The notes under the pieces are model-generated. The model was not told where the DNA came from. It worked only from the letters and a program-made list of their open reading frames with translations, and made no database searches. 9,466 nt of DNA from JANPEZ01 sp031423155 (GTDB lineage: Bacteria > Actinomycetota > UBA4738 > HRBIN12), in the NCBI GenBank assembly GCA_031423155.1, contig JANPEZ010000114.1:1-9466 (forward strand), written 5' to 3'. This document shows positions 1 to 5,777 of the stretch, one piece after another (the stretch's first letter is position 1; the number at the start of each line of letters is the position of its first letter). The translations under genes were made by a program, and so were the position numbers.

Positions 1-202
1 CGATGCCCTCAAGGCAGCGCATCAGGCCGATCGCGACATCCAGGACGACGAGGGCGTGACGTTCAAGCATGCCTGGGCCGATCCGGAGTCGGGGTTCGCG
101 TGGTGCCTGTCGGAAGGGCCGAACGCCGAAGCTGTAAAGAAGATCCACGAGCGGACCGGGCATCCGGCCGACGAGGTCTTCCCCGTACCGGTGCAGACCT
201 GA
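1..202 (+). CDS. DUF4242 / SCO4226-like nickel-binding protein, C-terminal part
   Basis: The reading frame is already open at base 2 and ends at TGA 200-202, so only the last 66 residues are present and the start lies outside the window. The visible part reads LKAAHQADRDIQDDEG, then HAWADPESGFAWCLSEGP, then ERTGHPADEVFPV. This pattern (AAH-AD, AWADPESG, CLSEGP, HERTGHPADE) is typical of the small DUF4242 family, which includes the Streptomyces nickel-binding protein SCO4226. Family members are about 80 residues long, so most of the gene is probably here. They form small ferredoxin-like-fold dimers; the physiological role is poorly known, and nickel binding here is an inference from the family. 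A strong hairpin terminator starts 27 nt after the stop, so the gene ends its own transcription unit and is not joined to the hydrolase downstream. Confidence 0.85.
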   Translation, partial: DALKAAHQADRDIQDDEGVTFKHAWADPESGFAWCLSEGPNAEAVKKIHERTGHPADEVFPVPVQT

Positions 203-228
203 GCCCTGAAGCAGCGGCTGTGCAGATA

Positions 229-258
229 AAGACGGGCCCGGTTCGCCGGGCCCGTCTT
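229..258 (+). terminator. Hairpin terminator after the DUF4242 gene
   Basis: A perfect 13-bp stem (229-241 pairing with 246-258) encloses a TTCG tetraloop at 242-245. The stem is GC-rich (GACGGGCCCGG and its complement), begins with AAAGA and ends with TCTT, followed by a short mixed TTGTCTG tract instead of a long T run. Its position 27 nt after a stop codon fits an intrinsic terminator of the type common in high-GC bacteria. Confidence 0.88.
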
Positions 259-350
259 GTCTGCATGACCAGCCCGGGTGAGCCCTGGGCGACGGACAGG
301 GTTGGCGGATGGGCAAACGACGGCGGAACCGCCATAAGGCCTCTGAACTG

Positions 351-383
351 CTGTGGGTACTGCCCCTCTTAACCTGTGGGTAC
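351..383. repeat. Direct repeat CTGTGGGTAC x2 upstream of the MBL gene
   Basis: The ten-base word CTGTGGGTAC occurs at 351-360 and again at 374-383, a 23-bp period (about two helical turns). It lies in the noncoding stretch 259-502, which holds no convincing gene. Such spacing is what a regulator binding the same DNA face twice would need, but no protein can be named. It could also be chance or a relic of duplication. Confidence 0.4.
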
Positions 384-390
384 CTCCGGA

Positions 391-409
391 CAGGGCCCCA
401 TATGCCCTG
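391..409. repeat. Inverted repeat CAGGGC-N7-GCCCTG
   Basis: Perfect 6-bp arms (391-396 and 404-409) flank the 7-bp centre CCCATAT. The element sits between the CTGTGGGTAC direct repeat and the 31-bp repeat, about 100 bp upstream of the MBL start. It has no T tract, so an operator is more likely than a terminator; either use is unproven. Confidence 0.35.
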
Positions 410-439
410 GTCAGAGAGTTCTGAGAACACCCCACGATC
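409..439 (+). repeat. 31-bp repeat, copy 1, with palindromic core GTTCTGAGAAC
   Basis: This stretch matches 4135-4165 at 29 of 31 positions in the same orientation. The core GTTCT-G-AGAAC (418-428) is an 11-bp palindrome, followed by ACCCCAC. The core is centred about 80 bp upstream of the MBL start codon. The second copy lies about 107 bp upstream of the cyclase start. It may be a shared operator or a dispersed extragenic repeat. Confidence 0.7.
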
Positions 440-465
440 ACCACCACCGACCGAGCGAGAGGGCT

Positions 466-496
466 CTGCAAGAGCGCCGCACGCCGGTGCTAGGGT
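466..496 (+). promoter_or_regulatory. Probable leaderless promoter of the MBL hydrolase gene
   Basis: The -10 candidate TAGGGT (491-496) fits the TANNNT pattern and is followed by exactly 6 nt and then GTG 503, placing the expected +1 on the start codon. A weak -35 candidate, CTGCAA (466-471), lies at a long 19-bp spacing. The same 6-nt spacing recurs at five other genes in this window. AGGG in the hexamer could instead act as a weak ribosome binding site. Confidence 0.5.
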
Positions 497-502
497 CGGC
501 AC

Positions 503-1093
503 GTGATACGCGCCCACCTCGCGGCAGAGCTCCTCGTCGACGGCGAGCGCCTGCCCGTTTTCGTCTGGACGATCGACCACCCGGCCGGGCTCGTGCTCGT
601 CGACACCGGGATGATCGACTCAAGACCCGAGATCGACGATATGAGTCCGACGCCGCACCCCGAGAACATCCCGCGTGACGTGGCCTGCGTCATCAACACC
701 CACCTTCATTTCGACCACTGCGGCGGCAACCGCCTCTTCCCGGGCGTGCCGATCCACGTCCAGGCGCGCGAGCTCGCCGACGCGCGTTCGCTCGACGACT
801 ACACGATCCGTGAATGGGTCGACTTCGACGGCGCGACGTATGTCGAGCACGTGGGCGAGGTGGAGCTGCTACCGGGGATCCGCCTGCTGCCGGCGCCCGG
901 GCATACGGACGGGCACCAGGTGGTCGTCGTCGAGACCGACGCCGGCACGAACGTTCTCGGAGGTGACGTGGGCGTCTGGTTCGGCGACCTCGGCAGCGGC
1001 ACGACCGAGGGACAGCGTCGCGTGCTCGCGCTCGAAGCGCTGACGTGGCTCTCCCACGCGCCGGAGCCGAAGATCCCGGAACGCCGCCCGTAG
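503..1093 (+). CDS. MBL-fold metallo-hydrolase (AHL-lactonase-like)
   Basis: This 196-residue protein belongs to the metallo-beta-lactamase fold. The zinc-binding motif is intact: THLHFDHCGGN gives H67, H69, D71 and H72. PAPGHTDGH supplies H134, GGDVG supplies D155, and WLSH near the C-terminus supplies H185. The upstream strand LVLVDTGM (30-37) is also typical. The layout resembles N-acyl-homoserine lactonases such as AiiA (250 residues), but this protein is about 50 residues shorter and lacks a recognisable extra catalytic tyrosine, so the substrate remains open; a lactone or ester is plausible. There is no signal peptide, so it is probably cytoplasmic. GTG 503 is chosen because an in-frame stop at 491-493 excludes upstream starts and the -10 hexamer ends 6 nt before it. 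It converges with the lipoprotein gene on the other strand, with 16 bp between the stop codons. Confidence 0.9.
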   Translation: MIRAHLAAELLVDGERLPVFVWTIDHPAGLVLVDTGMIDSRPEIDDMSPTPHPENIPRDVACVINTHLHFDHCGGNRLFPGVPIHVQARELADARSLDDYTIREWVDFDGATYVEHVGEVELLPGIRLLPAPGHTDGHQVVVVETDAGTNVLGGDVGVWFGDLGSGTTEGQRRVLALEALTWLSHAPEPKIPERRP

Positions 1094-1109
1094 GCCACGG
1101 CCGCGGGTG

Positions 1110-2324
1110 TCAGTCTGCGGTTAAGGCGTCGAGCAGCGGTCTGGCCATCCCGCCGACGTCCTCGAACGCGTAGTTGCTCAGGACGACGATGACCGCCCCG
1201 GCGTCGGTTGCGCACCCGGCCCACGACACGTATCCGAAGTTGGCGCCGGCGTGTCCCACGGCGACGCCGTACGGATCCGCCACGTTGAACAGCCCGAGCC
1301 CGTAGCCCTCGGGACCGTCGACGAACGTCGACATCTCGGTCAACGAGTCCTGCGAGACGAGCTCGCCGGCGCAGAACGCACGCCACCAACGGGCGAGGGA
1401 GATCGAGTCCGACGCGATGGCGCCCGCGGGACCGGCCGAGCTCGCATCGGAGAGCGATGGGAGGTAGCCGCCGCCCTTCTCGAGCGCGTCCCGCGACTCG
1501 CCCCCGGGCATGGCCATGGGTTCGGTCGGAGCCTCATCGGGCTGGTAGACGAGCCGCTCCGTTCCCTGGACGCGGAGGACGCCGTGGCGCAGCACGTCCA
1601 CCAGCGGTCGCCCGCTCACGTGCTCGATCACGAGTCCGAGCAGGTTGTAGTTGGTGTCCGCATACTCGAACGACTCACCTGGGGGGACACGATCGGGGGC
1701 GACCAACGCCAGTACCTCGGCCGGCCCCCATGCACGGCGTCGATGCGCCGACACCCGCCCTTCCATATCATCGCTATACCAATCCGGGATGCCGGAGTAC
1801 ATGTCGAGCAGCTGGCGGATCGTCGCCCCGTTGGTGTCGAAGTCGAAGTTAGCGGGCAGGTAGTCGGTGGCCGGGGCGTCGAGCGATAGCTCTCCGGCCT
1901 CGACCATCTGCATCACCTGGGCGGCGATCACCGACTTGGTGATGCTGGCGATGCCGAACTGGCTGTCGACCCGAACGTCTCGAACGCCGTCCGCCGAACC
2001 CGTCGCCCCGCTCCACGTGCCGTCGGCGGTCATCACGGTGGCCGATATCCCGGCTCCGTTGAACGCCATGTCGTCCAGGATCGCTTGGAATGCGGCCGCC
2101 TCGCTTTCGGAGACCGGTTCCTCGCTGATGTCGGCGAAGGCCTCGATCGGGAAGGCCACGCTCTCGGTGCCGCTCGGGGTCGGTACGCCGCTCGGTGTCG
2201 TCACGCCCGAGGCGCTCGATACCGGAGTAGCGGGAGCCGGAGCATCCGACTCGGGCGCCGATGTGCATGCTGCGAGCGTGAGCACGGCGGCCAGCGCGAG
2301 CCGACGTCCGTGGCGGGTCCTCAT
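1110..2324 (-). CDS. Serine beta-lactamase / DD-peptidase-family lipoprotein
   Basis: This 404-residue protein starts with a lipoprotein signal peptide (basic MRTRHGRR, hydrophobic stretch, lipobox LAAC with Cys20), so it should be anchored on the outer face of the membrane. A Ser/Thr/Pro-rich linker (21-53) follows. The class C beta-lactamase/D,D-carboxypeptidase fold then shows SITK (S127, K130), YAD (Y221-D223) in place of the usual YxN, and HAG (H358-G360) in place of KTG. QLLDMYSGIPDWY and FEYADTNYNLLGLVIE are also typical of this esterase/peptidase superfamily. The substrate is unknown: cell-wall peptide, ester or beta-lactam are all possible. The ATG is preceded by a clear AAAGGAG Shine-Dalgarno; the same frame is open further upstream, but that part overlaps the propeller gene. 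It lies 53 bp after the propeller gene and is probably the third gene of the sigma 1 operon, hence a candidate target or effector of that system. Confidence 0.9.
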   Translation of the reverse strand: MRTRHGRRLALAAVLTLAACTSAPESDAPAPATPVSSASGVTTPSGVPTPSGTESVAFPIEAFADISEEPVSESEAAAFQAILDDMAFNGAGISATVMTADGTWSGATGSADGVRDVRVDSQFGIASITKSVIAAQVMQMVEAGELSLDAPATDYLPANFDFDTNGATIRQLLDMYSGIPDWYSDDMEGRVSAHRRRAWGPAEVLALVAPDRVPPGESFEYADTNYNLLGLVIEHVSGRPLVDVLRHGVLRVQGTERLVYQPDEAPTEPMAMPGGESRDALEKGGGYLPSLSDASSAGPAGAIASDSISLARWWRAFCAGELVSQDSLTEMSTFVDGPEGYGLGLFNVADPYGVAVGHAGANFGYVSWAGCATDAGAVIVVLSNYAFEDVGGMARPLLDALTAD

Positions 2325-2377
2325 GGTGCCACTCCTTTCTCGATCTTCGAATGCCCGGATTCCTCGCATCCCCGTGC

Positions 2378-3451
2378 TCAGGGAGCGAGGGGGTTCCACG
2401 GCCCCGACCCGCCGTAGCCGAACTCCTGGATTTCCCCGCTCTCGAGGGTCACGATCACGAGCGGGCCGAGCCCGCAAGGGCAATAGGTGACGTCGATCAC
2501 CTCGCCGTCGATGACCTTCTGGCCGGGCGTCCCGGCCCGCCGCTGGAACGAGATGCGGGAGCCGTCCGGAGACCAAGCAGTGTTTTCGTTTTCGCCGTCG
2601 GGGATCATCAACTCGGTGAGCCCGGAGCCGTCGACACCGACGATGAAGAGTCCACCGGCCACGGGTGAGAACGCGAGGCGTGAGCCGTCCGGCAACCAAA
2701 CGAGCTCGTCGATGTGCTGGTAGTCGGCGCCGGTCAGCTCTCGAACACCGCTTCCGTCCGAGTTCATCACGCGGAGGCTGTTGCTGTTGTCGCCCCAGCC
2801 GTCGAAGTACGCGATCTGCGATCCATCTGGCGAGAAGGCCGGTTCGACCGGGAACTTCACTGCGTCCGTCACCAGCAGTGGCGTGCCGCTCTCCACACCG
2901 ACGAGGTAGATCGCCTTCCCCGACGCGTAGACGACCTCGGTTCCGTCAGGAGAGAAGGAAGCTCCGGTGATGTACTCGTTCGCATGCGTCAGGCGGTCCC
3001 AGGTGCTGTCCGCGTTGAGGACGTAAAGGGCGTTTCCGGTGCCCGGGACCTCACGCAGGACGAGCAGTTTCGAACCATCGCGGGACCAAGCGAGCGGGTC
3101 CCCTCGCTCCGAGCTCAGCTGGATCTGACCGTCCGGATCGCCCCCCTGCGCGGGATCCACCGCCCAGATCCCACTCGTGTCGCCGTACGCGATCCAGCCG
3201 CGGACGCCCGCGAAGATCCCGAGGTCCACGGAGGGCTCCTCGGGGGGGTTGGCGGGGATCCGCGCGGTCCGGATCTGGGCGACGCCGGCGAACAGCACCG
3301 CGATCGAGGCCGCGACAGCGATCGCCCCGACGACGACGGTCCTCGCGGCCCGGCGGCGCGCCCGACGGGTCAGCGGCTCGGCGTCGAAGAACGGGGTGGG
3401 CTCCTCGGTCGCCATGCGCTCGAGGAGATCGCGGATGTCCTGATCGGTCAT
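2378..3451 (-). CDS. Membrane-anchored PD40 beta-propeller protein, probable anti-sigma factor 1
   Basis: This 357-residue protein has a short cytoplasmic segment (1-37: DIRDLLERMATE, then a basic RRARRRAAR), one transmembrane helix (about 38-60) and a large outside domain. The outside domain contains five WD40-like (PD40/TolB-type) repeats: AWSRDGSKL (121-129), FSPDGTEVVY (166-175), FSPDGSQIAY (206-215), WLPDGSRLAF (252-261) and AWSPDGSRISF (292-302). A CPC motif (C324, C326) lies near the end. Its ATG overlaps the sigma 1 stop codon as ATGA (3448-3451), with GAGGTG upstream as ribosome binding site, so the two proteins are translationally coupled. Position and topology suggest that the N-terminal tail holds the sigma factor while the propeller senses an outside signal. 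That role is inferred: no classic zinc-binding anti-sigma motif is visible. A close architectural copy lies at 5778-6842. Confidence 0.85.
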   Translation of the reverse strand: MTDQDIRDLLERMATEEPTPFFDAEPLTRRARRRAARTVVVGAIAVAASIAVLFAGVAQIRTARIPANPPEEPSVDLGIFAGVRGWIAYGDTSGIWAVDPAQGGDPDGQIQLSSERGDPLAWSRDGSKLLVLREVPGTGNALYVLNADSTWDRLTHANEYITGASFSPDGTEVVYASGKAIYLVGVESGTPLLVTDAVKFPVEPAFSPDGSQIAYFDGWGDNSNSLRVMNSDGSGVRELTGADYQHIDELVWLPDGSRLAFSPVAGGLFIVGVDGSGLTELMIPDGENENTAWSPDGSRISFQRRAGTPGQKVIDGEVIDVTYCPCGLGPLVIVTLESGEIQEFGYGGSGPWNPLAP

Positions 3452-3981
3452 GTCGTCACCTCGGGGATCTGGCGGAGGGCTTCGAGCCCACGCGCGACGA
3501 GCGAGCGCACGGTCGCCGGACGGCAGCGCAACAGGTCGGCGATCTCGGACTCGTGGAGGTCTTCGTAGTAGCGCAGGACGAGCGCCGCGCGTTGGCGCTC
3601 GGGGAGCGTGAGCAGCGCGGCGCGCATCGATTCGTACGCGGCGACGTCTCGGTCGCTGCGGCCTTCGCGGAACTCGGCGCTCCGCCGCTCGAGATAGGAC
3701 CGTTCGACCGCACGGCGACGGAAGACATCCTTCGACAGGTTGACGATCGTCCGGCGGAGGTAGGCGTCGAACGCCTCGGGCTCTCGCAGGTGGTGCAGAC
3801 GGCCGACGAACCGAAGGAACGCCTCCTGGACGAGATCCTCGGCGAGCGCCCGGTCGCCCGTCAGGAGATAGGCGAGCCGGAACCCGGCCGGGGCCGACCG
3901 CTCGTAGATCTCGGCCAGCCTGCTCGCGCCCGCCTGCTCGGTTCCCATGTCGGCGACCATCGTCGTCCTTTTCTCACCCAC
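3448..3981 (-). CDS. ECF-type RNA polymerase sigma factor 1
   Basis: This 177-residue protein is a group 4 (ECF) sigma factor. Region 2 is visible in FRLAYLLTGDRALAEDLVQEAFLRF and in the DAYLRRTIVNLSKDVFRRR stretch. Region 4 is LPERQRAALVLRYYEDL, then ESEIADLLRCRPATVRSLVARGLEALR, a helix-turn-helix that reads the -35 element. It directs RNA polymerase to stress- or signal-specific promoters, probably including its own. GTG 3981 is chosen because a GCAAC-N17-CGTCCT element ends exactly 6 nt upstream, as at the paralogous sigma 2 gene. ATG 3960, preceded by AAAAGGA, is a real alternative giving 170 residues. The stop overlaps the propeller gene start (ATGA), so sigma and presumed anti-sigma are co-expressed. 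It is clearly paralogous to the sigma factor at 6839-7375. Confidence 0.93.
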   Translation of the reverse strand: MGEKRTTMVADMGTEQAGASRLAEIYERSAPAGFRLAYLLTGDRALAEDLVQEAFLRFVGRLHHLREPEAFDAYLRRTIVNLSKDVFRRRAVERSYLERRSAEFREGRSDRDVAAYESMRAALLTLPERQRAALVLRYYEDLHESEIADLLRCRPATVRSLVARGLEALRQIPEVTT

Positions 3982-3987
3982 ATCACC

Positions 3988-4015
3988 AGGACGTGCGAGG
4001 ACCCGAAAGTGTTGC
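3988..4015 (-). promoter_or_regulatory. Putative ECF-type promoter of the sigma 1 operon
   Basis: On the minus strand, GCAAC (4015-4011) is followed by 17 nt and CGTCCT (3993-3988), then 6 nt to GTG 3981. The sigma 2 gene has GCAAC, 17 nt, TGTCCT and 6 nt before its own GTG. Neither hexamer fits a housekeeping TANNNT, but GCAAC / CGTC-like boxes suit ECF sigma promoters. The inference is autoregulation, with cross-regulation between the two sigmas possible. Confidence 0.6.
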
Positions 4016-4134
4016 GAAGCTGGTCGGGCGGCGCGTCCGTTGTTGCCAAGGTCGTCGCGATCGAAGCCCTAGGGGACACCAAACGAACTGCCCTCACTCT
4101 ATGGCAGGTCCTCTCGAAGTGCCGGAACCCTTGC

Positions 4135-4165
4135 GGTCAGAAAGTTCTGAGAACACCCCACTATC
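4135..4165 (+). repeat. 31-bp repeat, copy 2, with palindromic core GTTCTGAGAAC
   Basis: Second copy of the repeat at 409-439, with two differences (positions 8 and 28 of the element). The palindromic core is at 4144-4154. It sits in the shared intergenic region between the divergent sigma 1 operon and the cyclase gene, about 107 bp upstream of the cyclase start and in the same orientation as copy 1 relative to its downstream gene. Confidence 0.7.
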
Positions 4166-4219
4166 GACCGACTGAAGACGCAACCCGACTGACCAACAGA
4201 GCTAGGTGAGCGGTCACGA

Positions 4220-4249
4220 TTGCGCTTCGGCACCGTTCCCGAGTAACGT
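4220..4249 (+). promoter_or_regulatory. Probable leaderless housekeeping-type promoter of the cyclase gene
   Basis: TTGCGC (4220-4225), an 18-bp spacer and TAACGT (4244-4249, TANNNT pattern) are followed by exactly 6 nt and GTG 4256, so transcription should start at or next to the start codon. No Shine-Dalgarno-like sequence is seen. Of the promoters proposed here, this one has the best pair of -35 and -10 boxes. Confidence 0.65.
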
Positions 4250-4255
4250 CCGCCC

Positions 4256-5599
4256 GTGGAACCGACCATCAGCTACGCACTCAACGGGGACGTTGCGATC
4301 GCGTATGAGGTGATCGGGGACGGACCGGTAGACCTCCTCTATCTCGCACCGATCAACAACCTCGAGATCGTGTGGGAGAACCCGCACTACGCGCGGTTCC
4401 TGCGAAGGCTGACGGACTTCTCCAGGGTCATACTGATGGATCGCCGAGGCACCGGACTGTCGGATCGCTTCTCGCCGCACGACCTGCCGCCGATCGAGGA
4501 CCTGGCCGATGACATCGTGGCCGTTCTGGACGCCGCTGGATCGAAGCGGGCGGTCCTCTTCGGGTTCTCCGATGCCGGAGCTCAATGCGCGATGGTTGCA
4601 GCCACGCATCCCGAGCGGACGATGGGGCTGGTGCTCTTCGCTGCCTCGGCCAGCGGGAAGCAGCAGGTCGATTACGAGGGGCAGTGGACGGAGAAGGAGT
4701 GGGACTCGTACCTCGATCTCGTCCGCACGAGCTACGGCACCGAGGAGTACGCGAAGGCGACATTGGAGATGTTTATCCCCTCGCACGCCGACGACGGCCG
4801 GGTGACTTCGTGGTGGGCGCGGTTCCAGCGCCTCTCGACGAGCCGTAACGGCAACCTCGAGATCGAGCGCATCAATCGCGAGCTCGATATCCGCGCGACG
4901 ATCGAGGCCATCGACGTGCCGACGCTGATCCTTCATCGAACCGATGATCAGATCGAACCGATCGGCGGCAGCCGCTGGATCGCCAGCAAGTTGCCCGCGG
5001 CCCTGTTCGTCGAGCTCCCGGGAAGAGACCACCTGCCGTGGGCCGGAGACCAGGATGCTCTGACCGATCGCCTTGAGGCGTTCATCGGGCAGCTCCGCGG
5101 CTCGATCGAGGTGGCGGACAGGGTGCTCGCGACCGTGCTCTTCACCGACATAGTCGAATCGACGCGGAAGGCGGCGACCCTCGGTGACGTGGCTTGGAAG
5201 GCGCTGCTTGCGCGTCACGACGAGTTCGCACGTCGGGAGGTCGAACGGTTCCGTGGTCGCTACGTCAACACGACGGGCGACGGGCTACTCGCGACCTTCG
5301 ATGGACCCGCCCGCGCGGTACGGTGCGCACTGGCGATCGGCGAGGCGACGAGGCCGCTCGGGCTCGAGGTCCGAGCCGGTTGCCACACAGGTGAGATCGA
5401 GCTCGAGGGTGACGACATCCGGGGACTCGCAGTGCACATCGGAGCGCGGGTGGCGGCGAACGCCAACGCGTCGGAGATCTGGGTGTCCTCGACGGTGAAG
5501 GATCTAACGGCAGGATCCGGCCTCGTCTTCGAGGACATGGGCGAGCACGTGCTCAAGGGCGTTCCGGACCAATGGCACCTCTTCAAGGTCGTCGCATAA
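4256..5599 (+). CDS. Alpha/beta-hydrolase fused to class III adenylyl/guanylyl cyclase (Rv1900c-like)
   Basis: This 447-residue two-domain protein has an alpha/beta-hydrolase at about 1-280: DRRGTGLSD (62-70), nucleophile S105 in GFSDAG, acid candidate D230 in HRTDDQIEP, and H259 in GRDHLPW. The fifth position of the usual GxSxG is Ala. A class III nucleotidyl cyclase domain follows (about 288-447), with metal ligands D298 (LFTDIVEST) and D342 (NTTGDGLLATF). The usual substrate-defining Lys is N338, and the usual catalytic Asn is H394 in LAVHIGARV; R398 is kept. Mycobacterium tuberculosis Rv1900c has the same domain order and the same two changes (N342, H402) and still makes cAMP, with some guanylyl cyclase activity. 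So this protein is probably active, making cAMP from ATP as a dimer. No membrane segment is seen. The GTG start follows a -10 by 6 nt. It is transcribed divergently from sigma 1 and converges with the second module. Confidence 0.93.
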   Translation: MEPTISYALNGDVAIAYEVIGDGPVDLLYLAPINNLEIVWENPHYARFLRRLTDFSRVILMDRRGTGLSDRFSPHDLPPIEDLADDIVAVLDAAGSKRAVLFGFSDAGAQCAMVAATHPERTMGLVLFAASASGKQQVDYEGQWTEKEWDSYLDLVRTSYGTEEYAKATLEMFIPSHADDGRVTSWWARFQRLSTSRNGNLEIERINRELDIRATIEAIDVPTLILHRTDDQIEPIGGSRWIASKLPAALFVELPGRDHLPWAGDQDALTDRLEAFIGQLRGSIEVADRVLATVLFTDIVESTRKAATLGDVAWKALLARHDEFARREVERFRGRYVNTTGDGLLATFDGPARAVRCALAIGEATRPLGLEVRAGCHTGEIELEGDDIRGLAVHIGARVAANANASEIWVSSTVKDLTAGSGLVFEDMGEHVLKGVPDQWHLFKVVA

Positions 5600-5612
5600 G
5601 CGCGTGCCACAG

Positions 5613-5638
5613 AGGGACCGGCGGAGGAGCGGGTCCCT
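5613..5638. terminator. Weak hairpin between convergent genes
   Basis: AGGGACC (5613-5619) pairs with GGTCCCT (5632-5638) around a 12-nt purine-rich loop, 14 nt after the cyclase stop. There is no T tract. It may help end cyclase transcription, but a 7-bp stem with a large loop is modest evidence. The rest of the 178-bp gap (5600-5777) shows no gene. Confidence 0.4.
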
Positions 5639-5777
5639 AAGCACCGTGGATACGTACCGCCTCGGCCAAAGGTCGGAACCCCTCTGCACCTCTTAGCGAG
5701 GCCGACATCACCAGCCTTAGAGCGTTCGCCCCTCGGTACGCGCACCTAGTCATCCTCGATGTTCCCTTCGTCCGTTC

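Noticed and set aside
63..506. Short frames on both strands across the first 500 bases
   Set aside because: They cross the hairpin terminator and repeats, lack ribosome binding sites and domain patterns, and overlap the DUF4242 tail.
2325..2699. Upstream extension of the lipoprotein frame
   Set aside because: It would overlap the propeller gene by over 300 bp and hide the signal peptide; ATG 2324 has AAAGGAG upstream and begins a proper lipoprotein signal.
2714..3568. Plus-strand frame antisense to propeller 1 and sigma 1
   Set aside because: Composition is Arg/Gly/Asp-rich without motifs, whereas the minus strand has unmistakable PD40 repeats and sigma regions.
4002..4027. CCCGA-N16-TCGGG inverted repeat around the sigma 1 -35 box as counterpart of the sigma 2 operator
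   Set aside because: Only 5-bp arms, no sequence likeness to the sigma 2 repeat; not distinguishable from chance.
409..4165. CRISPR-like array from the 31-bp repeat
   Set aside because: Only two copies 3.7 kb apart, no spacer units of regular length and no cas genes.
4214..5218. Long minus-strand frame antisense to the cyclase gene (334 codons)
   Set aside because: Its protein is rich in Arg, His, Asp and Gln with no domain pattern, and it lies fully opposite a gene with clear hydrolase and cyclase motifs. High-GC coding DNA often gives such shadows.
5659..5702. GCCTCG ... CGAGGC inverted repeat as a bidirectional terminator
   Set aside because: Six-base arms with a 32-nt loop and no T tract; such pairs arise by chance in GC-rich DNA.
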